A DNA stretch of 64,000 bases from Anaerolineae bacterium (GCA_022841825.1 JALHQT010000004.1:372001-436000); one strand, 5' to 3'; shown: positions 1 to 10,538, counted from the first letter of the stretch. Notes: generated by a model not told the origin, from the sequence alone. Numbers and translations are program-made.

Positions 1-987
1 TACCGCGCGGTCGAGACGGCGCAGGATACCCGCTGCCGCCAATGTCTGGCTGCGTGCGACGCGCCCATAAATGTCGTACTGACTCAGCCGTAAGCCGCGC
101 ACTCGCCAGCCAGAGAGGGCTTTGCCGTCTATGCCCACCAGTACTTTGCGGATGTGATACTGTCCTTCGATCCTCGGAACGTTGAGCGTGTCGCTTTGCG
201 CGTTGTGCTGCCAAAGCTGGCGTCTGCCGGCAAGCGTGTTGGGATCATGCGGGGGTACCGCAGCATAAGGCGGTTGCCAGATTTCAAACATGCGAGGTGG
301 TCGGAAGACCAACCGTAAGATGACCGTCAACACCCAAAGCAGGATCAATGCCACACCGAGCAGTGCGACGATCCCTGCAATCGTCAGCGGATTTGCGAAA
401 TCAAGCGCCGCGAGATCGATACTGAAAGGCAACCCCTCAATGCTGATCGTTGAAGGTGCCGGAGTGGTAGTTGGCGGAAGCGGTGTCGCTTCAAGCGTTG
501 CTGCCTGCGCCGGGACGGCAGTCTGCGGGGATAGAGTCGGCACACCGGGCGCGCGCGTGGGGCGTGGCGCGGTCAGTGTCGGGACCAGGTAGCCGACGCG
601 CGCGATATTGTTGCCTGTGGTCTGACTTTCGGCAGGTTCGATATCGCCAATCCCAACTTCCAGGCGGAAATCGACGTTGCCACCGGGAATGTCGTCCAGC
701 GCGACGTCAAAGGTCAGGATCTCGATGTCGGGACTGGCGGCGAGGGCGCGTACTGGCTGGGTCGCCACCAGCCGTTCGCCGTCGGTCTCCAGGTAGAGAT
801 TGGCGTCGGTGGATGTGGTGGCAGCGCCGCCAAGATTAAACACGCTGAACTGGAGGACAAGTGTGGTGCCGTCGGCGCTGACTTCGCGATTGGTGACAGC
901 GACCTGGTAATCCGGAGAATCAGATTGCGCATAGACCGCAGTAGCGAGTGACAGTAGCACGATGAAGGTGGTCAGCGCCTGGCGCAT
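1..987 (-). CDS. Secreted/membrane-anchored protein, partial (runs off left edge); signal peptide, CARDB-like extracellular region, one TM, cytosolic C-terminal part
   Basis: Own reverse-strand translation from ATG at 985-987: MRQALTTFIVLLSLATAVYAQSDSPDYQVAVTNREVSADGTTLVLQFSVFNLGG..., open to the window edge. Not in the supplied ORF track. Confidence 0.8.
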   Translation of the reverse strand, partial: MRQALTTFIVLLSLATAVYAQSDSPDYQVAVTNREVSADGTTLVLQFSVFNLGGAATTSTDANLYLETDGERLVATQPVRALAASPDIEILTFDVALDDIPGGNVDFRLEVGIGDIEPAESQTTGNNIARVGYLVPTLTAPRPTRAPGVPTLSPQTAVPAQAATLEATPLPPTTTPAPSTISIEGLPFSIDLAALDFANPLTIAGIVALLGVALILLWVLTVILRLVFRPPRMFEIWQPPYAAVPPHDPNTLAGRRQLWQHNAQSDTLNVPRIEGQYHIRKVLVGIDGKALSGWRVRGLRLSQYDIYGRVARSQTLAAAGILRRLDRAV

Positions 988-1208
988 AGCTTTTCTCTAA
1001 AGGTAACAACGGATACAACCACAGTCTAACTATATGCCTAAAAGCGCATATCTCCAAGACAAGTTATCGGCGGTTGCCCTTCGCGCAGTCGCCGTTCTGG
1101 CAACGTGTCCGCTTTGAGTCCGAATCACCGCCGCTTTCCCCCACAATGACCCCCTGAATATGAAATCGTGTGTGTATCGACCGAGAAGTTCAAAAGGGAG
1201 ATACCACG

Positions 1209-1256
1209 ATGTTCGGTTACGATGGTCCGCGCCCGCCCACACCCTGGGGTCCATAG
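1209..1256 (+). CDS. Putative 15-aa micro-ORF MFGYDGPRPPTPWGP
   Basis: Strong SD (AAAAGGGAG) 8 nt before ATG; stop TAG; perfect 14-bp hairpin 18 nt downstream; lies in an otherwise empty intergenic region. Confidence 0.4.
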   Translation: MFGYDGPRPPTPWGP

Positions 1257-1273
1257 TCCCGGCAGTGGCACAA

Positions 1274-1306
1274 CGAAGAACGGCTCTCCTGCAGAGCCGT
1301 TCTTCG
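1274..1306 (+). terminator. Perfect 14-bp hairpin (CGAAGAACGGCTCT-CCTGC-AGAGCCGTTCTTCG), terminator-like, possibly bidirectional
   Basis: Perfect inverted repeat, loop 5 nt; no strong T-tract on either side. Confidence 0.6.
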
Positions 1307-1341
1307 TGTCTGGATTGCGGCGAAGAAATCAAGAAATCTCT

Positions 1342-2559
1342 TCAGGGAGAAAAGCCCTGGGCATCCCAGGCGTCCCCGATTTTCCTCGCTTCGTCCGCGA
1401 TGCTGTCTTCCAGAATATGGCGGATGTCTTTGTTATCGATTTTTTCTGCTGCTGCTGATGCCTGCGAAAGCAATAGCATCGCCCCAAGCAGATTCCCACT
1501 CATCCGTTCCAGATAAGTCTGTGCGATCTGGATGTCGATCAGACGAAACCCGGCACCGAGTCTTCGCCAGATGCGTCGTGCCTTGGCAAGATGGCGTTTC
1601 GCCTTGCGCACCTCATTGTGCGCCCCATAAGTAAGCGCGAGGGAGTGATCGCAATTGGCGACCATCGGCAGGGTCAATACCTTCTGAAATTTCTCGCGCG
1701 CGTCTGACCAGTCACGAATCGCCTGTTCGACATGACTCTGTTCAAGTGCGCCTGCCGCACGGGTGTAGAGCAGGTAGCCATGGAGAAGCAGAGTTCCGTT
1801 TGAGCAAACATGGTTCTCCAGGATCTTCAGGACGCGGTTCACCTGGTGGTAGCGCTGCTCGGTCCGCGCATTGTGCGCGCGGATGACGGCACAGTCGATT
1901 TTGCCGCGCAGGTTACCCATCCGCTTCCAGAGGCGCAAAGCACTTCGCAGGTACGAGTTGCTGGCGCGCAGGTTGTGGCGATAGGCGTAGAAAGCGGCGA
2001 GCGCCTGATAGAGTGCTGCCCGGGTAGGATGTTCCGCGGGGAGCTTCTTGGCGAGCTGCAGCGCTTTGTAGATCGTTTCCTGCTTCAAATCTGTGTAGTC
2101 ACGCTGCGGCTGCGTCTGCAAGAACAGAATGTAGCAGCGGAGCTGTGTGTCGATGTCGCCGGTTTCTACAACGCGGCTCTGGGCAATATCCGCTGCACGT
2201 CGTGCGGCAAGATGATCGCCTTCGTTAAGCATGAACTCTCCGAAGTGCAGGAATATCTCCGCTTTGAGACGTTCTGTGGACAGCTCACCGGAGTTTACAA
2301 TTGCCTCCAGAACCACGTACTGCCACCGCGGATAGTTGGCGTGCCCCTTGAGGACAGGAAGGAGTTCGTCCAGCAATTGGACGGCAGGGTAGAAAAACGG
2401 TGCTCGATGAATGCATTCGAGCAAAAGTGCATGGATCTCAGGCTCGCGGTTGTGTATCCAGGATGGATCGGGAACCTTATCTCGCACTTCCCGAATCTGA
2501 CGCAGTCTCTCGAAATAGATCCTGTCGTCCGGCGTTGGTCCGAAAGGATTGGCGACCAT
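1342..2559 (-). CDS. TPR-like helical repeat protein
   Basis: 405-aa ORF with repeated helical A/L/Y patterns (ALYQALAAFYAYRHNLRASNSYLRSALRLWKRMGN). Confidence 0.8.
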   Translation of the reverse strand: MVANPFGPTPDDRIYFERLRQIREVRDKVPDPSWIHNREPEIHALLLECIHRAPFFYPAVQLLDELLPVLKGHANYPRWQYVVLEAIVNSGELSTERLKAEIFLHFGEFMLNEGDHLAARRAADIAQSRVVETGDIDTQLRCYILFLQTQPQRDYTDLKQETIYKALQLAKKLPAEHPTRAALYQALAAFYAYRHNLRASNSYLRSALRLWKRMGNLRGKIDCAVIRAHNARTEQRYHQVNRVLKILENHVCSNGTLLLHGYLLYTRAAGALEQSHVEQAIRDWSDAREKFQKVLTLPMVANCDHSLALTYGAHNEVRKAKRHLAKARRIWRRLGAGFRLIDIQIAQTYLERMSGNLLGAMLLLSQASAAAEKIDNKDIRHILEDSIADEARKIGDAWDAQGFSP

Positions 2560-2678
2560 GTGATGCCCCCAATAAACACTCGCTGGGTTCTAACGCACAA
2601 TATAATGGCGGCTGAACGACCCATGCGGACAATTAGTGAGCATCATACAGAGACAACCCTTGCCGGGCAACAACATTG

Positions 2679-2707
2679 TTTTCGGGAAGTGTTTCACTTC
2701 CCGAAAA
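2679..2707 (-). terminator. Hairpin TTTTCGGGAAGTG-TTT-CACTTCCCGAAAA
   Basis: Perfect 13-bp stem, 3-nt loop, just downstream of the 2732-3898 gene. Confidence 0.6.
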
Positions 2708-2731
2708 ATTATTGAGGCGTGCTGCTCCTCA

Positions 2732-3898
2732 TCAGGACTGTGCTGGCATAATTTGGACGATTGTGCCGGAGTAGTTGACGATCAGCAGTTCACCCGATTC
2801 ATCTTCGCCAAATGAGCTGATCGCGTAGCCGGAATTGCGCATGAATTCCCACGACTCCCAGTTGCCCGCGCTGTCCTGCCGACCTGCCCAGATCGTCCCG
2901 TAGCCAAAATCGGCATACAGGTAAACCCCATTCAATTCAGCGATAGCGCTTCCTCGATAGATGTAGCCGCCCGTGATTGACACGCCTTCGTTGTGCGAGT
3001 ACGTGAAGATGGGCATCGTCAAGCCATCCGTGGGTGCCGCTGAACGCGCCTCGTTCGCTTCATACAGACTCCAACCATAGTTCTCACCACCGGTCGAACT
3101 TACAGGTTGATAGTTGACTTCCTCCCACACACTACCGCCGACATCTCCGATGAAGAGGTCGCCAGTTGCGCGGTCAAAGCTGAAGCGCCAGGGGTTGCGC
3201 AGCCCATACGCCCAGATTTCCGGCAAAGCTCCACTCGTTTCAACGAACGGGTTGTCTGCGGGGATGGTGTAACCCTGTTCGGAGTCCACGTCGATTCGCA
3301 GCAGTTTGGCGAGCAGTGTGTCCAGGCGCTGTCCATTTCCCTGCGGGTCACCCTGAGATCCGCCGTCGCCCATCGCGATGTAGAGATAACCATCTGGACC
3401 AAAGGCGAGGTGCCCGCCGTTGTGATTGGCGAATGGCTGTACGACGTTGAGGATCGGTTCGAGACTGGCGCTGTCTGCCACATTTGGATCGTCGGAGACT
3501 TGCAGACGTGCGACGACTGTGTTGCCCTCTGTATCGGTGAAGTTGACAAACAGGGTGCCGTTCTCCGGGTAGTTGGGATGAAAGGCGAGTCCCAGTAACC
3601 CTTGCTCGGTATAGCCGAAGCTGTTCGCTGACGGGCTGACGAGCGGGCTGATGTCGAGGAAGGGCGTGGCGAGGCGTGCGCCGTTCTGGAGTATCCAGAT
3701 GCGCCCACCTTGTTCGACGACAAACAATCGCCCGCTGTCATCCCCAGCATGTGTGACGAACAAGGGGCGCGCGAAACCGCTGGCGATTTCTTCCATACGC
3801 ACGCTGCTTGAGTCGGGAAGTGGTTGAGACTGCGCCAATGCAGGCGTAACGATGTGTGCGAGCAGCACGATGACGATGGGGAGGATTTTCAGTTTCAT
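2732..3898 (-). CDS. PQQ-dependent sugar dehydrogenase family (glucose/sorbosone dehydrogenase-like beta propeller), secreted
   Basis: VRMEEIASGFARPLFVTHAGDDSGRLFVVEQGGRIWIL, LGLAFHPNYPENGTLFVNFTD, NHNGGHLAFGPDGYLYIAMGDGG, YGLRNPWRFSFD; start moved to the M after an AAGGTGAG SD. Confidence 0.9.
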   Translation of the reverse strand: MKLKILPIVIVLLAHIVTPALAQSQPLPDSSSVRMEEIASGFARPLFVTHAGDDSGRLFVVEQGGRIWILQNGARLATPFLDISPLVSPSANSFGYTEQGLLGLAFHPNYPENGTLFVNFTDTEGNTVVARLQVSDDPNVADSASLEPILNVVQPFANHNGGHLAFGPDGYLYIAMGDGGSQGDPQGNGQRLDTLLAKLLRIDVDSEQGYTIPADNPFVETSGALPEIWAYGLRNPWRFSFDRATGDLFIGDVGGSVWEEVNYQPVSSTGGENYGWSLYEANEARSAAPTDGLTMPIFTYSHNEGVSITGGYIYRGSAIAELNGVYLYADFGYGTIWAGRQDSAGNWESWEFMRNSGYAISSFGEDESGELLIVNYSGTIVQIMPAQS

Positions 3899-4003
3899 AG
3901 AGGATCTCACCTTCTGACAATGCAGTGGCAGCAGCATACAGACTGAGCGTTGGAGGTGCATGAGAGACCCGCACTTTGACCCACGGCGTGGGGAAGCCGT
4001 ATT

Positions 4004-4411
4004 CTACGACTGCATGATTCGCGCGCTCAAGCGCATCGTACCAACCTCAATCTCGTCGCTGGCGAGCAGGCGGTAGCTTTTCCCTGGCACCAGATCAACA
4101 CCATTAATGCGCGTGCCGTTAGTACTGCGCAGGTCTTCGACGTACAGTGTGTCATCGTGGTAGCTGATGCGCGCGTGCAGGCGCGATACCCCGGCGCTCT
4201 TGGCGTCCGCGCTGGTCAGGTCAATATCGGGTTGAGAGGTATCTTCGTCACTCATGCGACCGACGATATAGCTGTCCTTAAGAGCGACCTGGAAGATGCG
4301 CTTGCGCGGTGTTTCGACCTGAAGGATCAGTCGAGCGCTGGGCGCCCCTTCGGCGGGTGTTCTGTTGAGGTCCGGGCGTAATTGTGACTTTGCTTTCGCC
4401 ATTTTAATCAA
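4004..4411 (-). CDS. FHA domain protein
   Basis: YIVGR...GVSRLHARISYHDDTLYVEDLRSTNGTRING core FHA motif. Confidence 0.9.
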   Translation of the reverse strand: MIKMAKAKSQLRPDLNRTPAEGAPSARLILQVETPRKRIFQVALKDSYIVGRMSDEDTSQPDIDLTSADAKSAGVSRLHARISYHDDTLYVEDLRSTNGTRINGVDLVPGKSYRLLASDEIEVGTMRLSARIMQS

Positions 4412-4555
4412 GCTTGCTCAATGGATGAGAGAGGAATCAAGTGAAGCCGTTGTATTCCACTTCCCCAATTATACTCGTGAAGTTATTCGTATGTTTGAGA
4501 AAGATTGCGGACTTTGCCTCAATCGGTAGAATCGCCACAGATTGAGGAGAAATGT

Positions 4556-6028
4556 ATGGCGCAAAGATGGTCTCTGCTGTTTCTGCTGGTGGTGATGTTT
4601 GTATCGGTGGGGACAGCTTCGGCGCGCGATGTTCTCCAGGGGGACGAGTGTTCGATTCCGGCGAGCCAGACGATCAACGGTGATTTGTTTGTACTATGTC
4701 GAACGCTTGAGATCGATGGCGTTGTCAATGGGAATCTGATCGGCGCGGCGACCACGGCGGTGATCAATGGCGAGGTCAATGGAAGCCTCTATCTCCTGGC
4801 AGGCGAACTGACGCTGAATGGTGAAATCGCTGGAAGTCTTCATTTCGCCGGACCTGCATTACGGATTGCCTCTGAGTCGCAACTGTCCTCCGCCGACAGC
4901 GACATTTTCAGTCTGAGTCTCAGCACCCAGCTCGATAGTGGTGCGCGCGTGCCCAACTCGGTGATCGCCGTCGGTTACCAACTCGTCCTCGATGGCACAG
5001 TCGGGGGAGAAGTCAGCTTCTGGGGGTCAGCGCTGAACATCACGGGCAGCATCACGCGCGACGTGAATGCAACCGTCGGCAATTCTGAGTCCAGCGGCGT
5101 CGCCGAGCTTCAGACGCTGTTGACCTTTCTGCCGCTCGATGTGAGTCTGGAGCCGCCCGGCTTGCGGGTCGCGGAGACCGCACAGATCGACGGCATCCTG
5201 AGTTATACAGCACCCGTACCGGGCGTGATTGCGGCGACATTGTCGCAGCCGCCGGCATTTACAGAGGTGATCACGCAGCCTGATCTGACTCAGATCGCCG
5301 ACATCGTCCAGACGGACGACGCTGGACGACAACTCGGTCTGTATCTCGCACAGGTTGTGCGTGAATTTCTTTCTTTGTTTCTGGTGGGCGGGTTGGTGCT
5401 GTTGATTAGCCCGAACGGCTTCACCGCGCCGCTGCGCAGTCTGGCATCGCGCCCGATGCCGAGCGCTGGCTTCGGCTTATTGACGTTCATCATCTCGTTT
5501 CCAATGCTCGCTATCCTGGTGTTTTCGAGTGTCCTGGTGGTCGTGGCGTTCGGGCTGCTTCAGCTAGGCGATCTGACGGTGGCAAGCGCGGTTGTCCTGG
5601 GCGTGATCAATCTGGCGGTTGCGACCGCCTTTTACGTGGTTGCGATCTTTATCTCTCGCTCGTTGGTAAGCCTGGGGTTTGGGCGGATATTGCTGAGGGT
5701 ACTGCGTCCGGGTGTGGGTGGACGTCAGAACGTGGTCGCCCAACTGGCGCTCGGCTCACTCGTGCTGGCGATTGTGTTCTCCCTGCCTACGGTGGGGTGG
5801 CTTCTGAGCGCTATCGCGGCGTTTTTGGGCTTAGGGGCACTGCTTAATACCGTTCAGTCACAGCTTGAGGCACGGCGCAGACCCCAGGTCGCGCGCGTGG
5901 CTGGACAGGTTGCCCTGCCCAGTCGCTCTGACGAGGCACGCCTCTATCCGCCGCCGATGCTGAACGGCGGACAAAAGTCACCCGGCATGGATAATCTGCC
6001 ATCCGGATTTCATTGGTGGGATGACTAA
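4556..6028 (+). CDS. Polymer-forming (bactofilin-like) membrane protein
   Basis: Repetitive NGDLFVLCRTLEIDGVVNGNLIGAATTAVINGEVNGSLYLLAGELTLNGEIAGSL followed by TM helices; SD GAGGAG before ATG 4556. Confidence 0.8.
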   Translation: MAQRWSLLFLLVVMFVSVGTASARDVLQGDECSIPASQTINGDLFVLCRTLEIDGVVNGNLIGAATTAVINGEVNGSLYLLAGELTLNGEIAGSLHFAGPALRIASESQLSSADSDIFSLSLSTQLDSGARVPNSVIAVGYQLVLDGTVGGEVSFWGSALNITGSITRDVNATVGNSESSGVAELQTLLTFLPLDVSLEPPGLRVAETAQIDGILSYTAPVPGVIAATLSQPPAFTEVITQPDLTQIADIVQTDDAGRQLGLYLAQVVREFLSLFLVGGLVLLISPNGFTAPLRSLASRPMPSAGFGLLTFIISFPMLAILVFSSVLVVVAFGLLQLGDLTVASAVVLGVINLAVATAFYVVAIFISRSLVSLGFGRILLRVLRPGVGGRQNVVAQLALGSLVLAIVFSLPTVGWLLSAIAAFLGLGALLNTVQSQLEARRRPQVARVAGQVALPSRSDEARLYPPPMLNGGQKSPGMDNLPSGFHWWDD

Positions 6029-6390
6029 AGGTCGTCGAACTCACCTTTGCGCAGCGAGATCTCAAAGGCGCGCCCGACCATCAGGACATACTCGATCCAG
6101 CCCACCAACTCATCTTCATCCACGAGTTCGAGTAGTTTGTCAAAGACATCGTCCGGGATCTGGCTGGCGACTTCAGTGCTCAGACACGCCATCGCTTGCA
6201 GGATCGAGTCGCGTGAAGGCGGCGGCTCGCTTTCCATCAATTTGTCATACCAATCGGCGACGACCGGATGTACCTGCTCACACGAACCCTCTTCTGACAG
6301 GTCGCCAAGTGTGCGGTTCGCCAGGTCCTGGAATTCTTCAAGCCACTGCGGGTCTTCGCTCGGTTCTGGCTTTTCTGTGTGTTCGTTCAT
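6025..6390 (-). CDS. Conserved hypothetical acidic protein
   Basis: ORF MNEHTEKPEPSEDPQWLEEFQDLANRTL...; convergent 4-nt overlap with the upstream gene. Confidence 0.6.
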   Translation of the reverse strand: MNEHTEKPEPSEDPQWLEEFQDLANRTLGDLSEEGSCEQVHPVVADWYDKLMESEPPPSRDSILQAMACLSTEVASQIPDDVFDKLLELVDEDELVGWIEYVLMVGRAFEISLRKGEFDDL

Positions 6391-6544
6391 CGCACTTCCT
6401 TTTCGCACACTCACTGCCATGACATCAGTCTAGTCGCAACCTGCCGCAAACTCAAGCGCACCTTACATACTCTAATTCTAACGTATCATTCACCTCGACC
6501 TTGCTGATACAATGAGTCAGATCTGTGTCTGTAGGTTGGAATCC

Positions 6545-7558
6545 ATGCGGCTGCGAAATCAACTGCTTGTTCTTGTCGGCATCGCTGTGAGCCTTGTCTT
6601 CCTGTGGGTCGCCTTCAATGGTTTGAATCCGGGCGCTGTCTGGGGCTTTATCCAGCATGTGCAGTTGGGCTGGTTGATCGTCGGAGTCTTGGTCTTCTTC
6701 GCTTCGATGGTGCTGATTGCGTGGCGCTGGGGATTCCTGCTGCGGGGTATTCGCAGGCTGCCCATCCTGTATCTGAGCGGGTTGGTGTCGATTGCCTACA
6801 TGGGCAACAACGTGTATCCGCTGCGTGCAGGTGAGTTTCTGCGCATCTTCCTGCTCAATCGTGATTACAGCGTGCCCGTCGCCCGCACGACGACGACGAT
6901 CTTCATCGAGCGCATCTTTGACGGCTTCATCATGCTGCTGTTCATCGTCGTTCCCCTTCGCTACATTCGGATAGATTCCCCTCAGATTCAACAGGCGGTT
7001 GACCTGACGACTCCGCTGTTTGGCGGAGGGCTGCTCATATTCCTGATCCTGGCGCTTAATCCGCGCTGGATACGGGCGTTGACGAAGCTTATCTTGCGCA
7101 TCCTGCCCGCGAAACTCTCGTCACTTGTGTATAAGTTGAGTGAAGATGTCATCAGCGGGATGGACTCGCTGCGCCAGCCGCGCTGGTTGGCAGCGGCGCT
7201 CTTCGCTTCTGTGGCGACGTGGCTATGTAATGCCGCAGTGTACTGGGTGGTTTCGTTCGCCTTTGGACTGAACCTTAGTTTCCTGGTGTTTCTGGTGGTC
7301 ACCGGTGCGGTCAATCTGGCAGGCGTGCTGCCTGCTTCGCCGGGTCAGATCGGTGTCTTCGAGTTTTTCGTCAGCACGGTGCTGATCGCAGTCGGGGTCG
7401 GCGAGGAACGTGCAATCGCTTATGCGCTGGTCGTCCATCTGGTGATCTGGCTGCCGCCGACTCTGTTGGGCTTTATCCTGCTCGTGCGGCGGGGGTTTGA
7501 TCTGGCATCGGTGGGGCGGTTGCAATCCGCGCCCGCAACTAAAGCGTCGGGCACATAA
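6545..7558 (+). CDS. Lysylphosphatidylglycerol synthase TM region / UPF0104 flippase-like protein
   Basis: Multi-TM; SIAYMGNNVYPLRAGEFLRIFLL and LPASPGQIGVFEF motifs. Confidence 0.85.
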   Translation: MRLRNQLLVLVGIAVSLVFLWVAFNGLNPGAVWGFIQHVQLGWLIVGVLVFFASMVLIAWRWGFLLRGIRRLPILYLSGLVSIAYMGNNVYPLRAGEFLRIFLLNRDYSVPVARTTTTIFIERIFDGFIMLLFIVVPLRYIRIDSPQIQQAVDLTTPLFGGGLLIFLILALNPRWIRALTKLILRILPAKLSSLVYKLSEDVISGMDSLRQPRWLAAALFASVATWLCNAAVYWVVSFAFGLNLSFLVFLVVTGAVNLAGVLPASPGQIGVFEFFVSTVLIAVGVGEERAIAYALVVHLVIWLPPTLLGFILLVRRGFDLASVGRLQSAPATKASGT

Positions 7559-7568
7559 GAGAGGGATC

Positions 7569-8900
7569 ATGGCGGATTCGGAACGTCTCAAGATCGCAAT
7601 CATCGGCGCGGGCGTGGCGGGCATGTCCGGAGCCTGGGATTTCGCGCGTGCGGGGCATGATGTGACGATCTATGAGGCAGAAGCTACGGTTGGCGGGCTT
7701 GCTGGCGGCTTTCGCGACGACGGCTGGGCTTGGTCAATGGAGAAGTTCTATCACCACTGGTTTGAGACGGACAGCGAGATTCTGTCCCTGGCGGATGAAC
7801 TGGGACTCCGCGAAAAGATCATCTTTCCTCGCCCGAAGACCAGCTACTGGATCGATGGCAAGGTCTATCGCTCAGAGATGAATCTTTCGATGCTGCGCCT
7901 GCCGCTCTCGCTCATGTCCCTGTTTCGGATGGGGCTGGCAGGCGTCTATCTGAAGTTTCTCACGCGCGACTGGCGGGGTCTCGAAAAGGTGACCGCGGAT
8001 CAGTGGCTGCGGCGTTGGATGGGCGACGAGGCTTACCGCCGCCTGTGGCAGCCGCTTCTGATCGGTAAATTCGCTGATCAGTATCGTGAGGTGAACATGG
8101 CGTGGCTGTGGGCGCGTATCAAGACGCGCTCCATACGGCTCGGCATCTTCCAAGGCGGCTTCCAGGCATTTCTCGATGCATTCGCCGAGAAGCTCCTGGC
8201 AGCAGGGGTGCGAATGCGCCTGGGGACGCCGATATCGCGTATCGCCAGCGTGGGTGGAAAGCCTGTGTTGACGACGCCGGATGGTGACATTTCGTATGAC
8301 ATTGTGCTGACGACGACTTCGCCAGCGCTGCTACTCCGCATGGCACCCGAACTGGCAGCAACTGCCTATGGTCAGCAGGCGGCGGCGCTGCGCAGCATTG
8401 GCGCGCTGTGTGTGGTGCTTGCGCTCAAGCAACCGCTGCTGACGGATGGCACCTACTGGCTGAACCTGCCCGCGACGAGTTCCGACAAGCGCGAAACTCG
8501 ATTTCCGTTCCTGGCACTGGTCGAGCATACCCAATGGATGGATCGTGCGAATTATGGTGGCGACCATCTTGTCTACTGCGGCGATTATGTGCCGGTGACA
8601 CACGAATACTTCTCGATGAGTGAGGACGCGCTGGTTCAGCGGTTTACATCGGTGCTGAACACGGTCAATCCTGCCTTCAAGCCTGAGTGGATTCGTAAGT
8701 CGTGGGTTTTCCGTGCACCGTATGCGCAGCCTGTGCCGGGTGTCGAACACAGTCAGAACATCCCGGGGTTGCAAACACCGCTGCCGGCGCTGTACTGGGC
8801 GAGTATGAGTCAGGTCTATCCCTGGGATCGTGGTACGAACTTCGCGGTCGAGATAGGTCGTCGGGCGGCGCGATTGGCGCTTGCGGACGCGAAAGCCTGA
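7569..8900 (+). CDS. NAD(P)/FAD-dependent oxidoreductase (protoporphyrinogen oxidase / UDP-galactopyranose mutase-like)
   Basis: IAIIGAGVAGMSGAWDFARAGHDVTIYEAEATVGGLAGGF Rossmann motif. Confidence 0.88.
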   Translation: MADSERLKIAIIGAGVAGMSGAWDFARAGHDVTIYEAEATVGGLAGGFRDDGWAWSMEKFYHHWFETDSEILSLADELGLREKIIFPRPKTSYWIDGKVYRSEMNLSMLRLPLSLMSLFRMGLAGVYLKFLTRDWRGLEKVTADQWLRRWMGDEAYRRLWQPLLIGKFADQYREVNMAWLWARIKTRSIRLGIFQGGFQAFLDAFAEKLLAAGVRMRLGTPISRIASVGGKPVLTTPDGDISYDIVLTTTSPALLLRMAPELAATAYGQQAAALRSIGALCVVLALKQPLLTDGTYWLNLPATSSDKRETRFPFLALVEHTQWMDRANYGGDHLVYCGDYVPVTHEYFSMSEDALVQRFTSVLNTVNPAFKPEWIRKSWVFRAPYAQPVPGVEHSQNIPGLQTPLPALYWASMSQVYPWDRGTNFAVEIGRRAARLALADAKA

Positions 8901-9019
8901 AGTAAGCCGACGTTGTGAGTTGCTTGTTAGGCGTATCCATTAATCTTATGGATGCTTAGTGTCAGTTGTAACACGGCTGTCATCGTTTCCTGGCTGATGG
9001 CAGTGTAATTGGAGGCTTC

Positions 9020-10375
9020 ATGAGGAAGATTTGTGTCATTGGAACTGGCTATGTGGGTCTGGTCACTGGGACTGGATTTGCTGACCTGGGGAACGACGTG
9101 GTGGGTGTAGACATCAACCCCGAACGCATCGAACAGCTCAATCGGGGCATCATGCCGATTTATGAGCCAGGGCTTGAGGAGATGGTCGAGCGCAACATGA
9201 AGAGCGGTCGTCTGCGCTTTACGACCTCCTACGAGGAAGGTCTGAAAGACGCGGAGTTTGTCTTCATCTGCGTCGGCACGCCGGAAGGCGTGGACGGAGA
9301 GGCTGATCTGAAGTATGTGCGCGCAGCGGCGGAGACCATCGCCAAGCTGATGACTCGTAAGTTGATCATCATCAACAAATCGACGGTTCCAGTGGGCACA
9401 GGCGATTGGGTGTCCGAAATCGTCAAGCGCGCGCAGCCGGAGCCGAAGCCGTTCGCAGTGGTTAGCTGCCCGGAATTCCTGCGCGAAGGTTCTGCTGTCA
9501 CGGACTTCATGCATCCCGACCGTGCGGTATTTGGCTCGACCGACCGTGAAGCCGCTCAAGAAGTGTCCGAGTTATATGAGACGCTGAATGCGCCGATTGT
9601 CATCACCGACATCCGAACCGCCGAGATGATCAAATATGCCTCGAACGCCTTTTTGGCGACGCGTATCAGCTTCATCAACGAAATCTCGATCATGTGCGAG
9701 AAGATGGGCGCTGACGTGATGGAGGTGGCGCGCGGTATGGGCTTGGATAAGCGCATTGGGCAGCACTTCTTGCAAGCGGGTGTTGGATATGGCGGCTCGT
9801 GCTTTCCCAAGGACGTGAAGGCACTGGCGTACATGGCGGCTACGCATGGCACGCATCCGGAACTCCTCAACGCGGTGATGCAGATCAACGACTTCCAGCG
9901 TAAACACATCCTGCTCAAGCTGCATGATGTCCTGGATGGCAACATACAGGATAAGGTGATCGGTATCCTGGGGTTAGCGTTCAAAGAAAACACCGACGAC
10001 ATCCGAGAATCGCCCGCGCTTTCTATCGCCCGCCAGCTTGTCAATCGCGGGGCACAGGTGCGCGCTTTCGACCCGGTCGCGATGGAGCATTCCGCCAAGT
10101 CGCTGCCCGAGTTGGCGATGTGTGGAAATGCCTACGAAGTCGCGGAAGGCGCGGATGCGCTCGTGATCGCGACGCCCTGGAACGAATTCAAGCAGTTGGA
10201 TATGGCGCGTGTGCGCGCGAGTATGCGGTTGCCAAACCTTGTCGACGGTCGCAACATGTACGACCCGGAAACCATGTGGGAACTTGGGTTCAACTATCGG
10301 GGAGTCGGGCGCGGCTATCAGGGGCGCGGTGTGCATTTCAAGTCCGAAAATGGCAATGGGAACGGAAGCCACTAG
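9020..10375 (+). CDS. ugd: UDP-glucose 6-dehydrogenase
   Basis: [77 protein letters not shown]. Confidence 0.96.
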   Translation: MRKICVIGTGYVGLVTGTGFADLGNDVVGVDINPERIEQLNRGIMPIYEPGLEEMVERNMKSGRLRFTTSYEEGLKDAEFVFICVGTPEGVDGEADLKYVRAAAETIAKLMTRKLIIINKSTVPVGTGDWVSEIVKRAQPEPKPFAVVSCPEFLREGSAVTDFMHPDRAVFGSTDREAAQEVSELYETLNAPIVITDIRTAEMIKYASNAFLATRISFINEISIMCEKMGADVMEVARGMGLDKRIGQHFLQAGVGYGGSCFPKDVKALAYMAATHGTHPELLNAVMQINDFQRKHILLKLHDVLDGNIQDKVIGILGLAFKENTDDIRESPALSIARQLVNRGAQVRAFDPVAMEHSAKSLPELAMCGNAYEVAEGADALVIATPWNEFKQLDMARVRASMRLPNLVDGRNMYDPETMWELGFNYRGVGRGYQGRGVHFKSENGNGNGSH

Positions 10376-10419
10376 GATTGACGCTCGCAGCATTTGCGAG
10401 TCGCCTTGAGACAGTTCGC

Positions 10420-10455
10420 AAAAAGAAGGATGCCAACAGCGGCATCCTTCTTTTT
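10420..10455 (+). terminator. Rho-independent terminator of ugd
   Basis: AAAAAGAAGGATGCC-AACAGC-GGCATCCTTCTTTTT, 15-bp stem ending in a T run. Confidence 0.92.
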
Positions 10456-10538
10456 GTGCGGAACTTCGCTGCTTGTCACGGGACGGCTTCCGAGGGTATA
10501 GTAACCGCAGATTCTTCTCACTAGTCACGCGAGATGTC

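Noticed and set aside
290-839. Small + strand ORFs at the left edge
   Set aside because: Antisense of the partial minus-strand gene 1-987, which has a coherent signal peptide and domain pattern.
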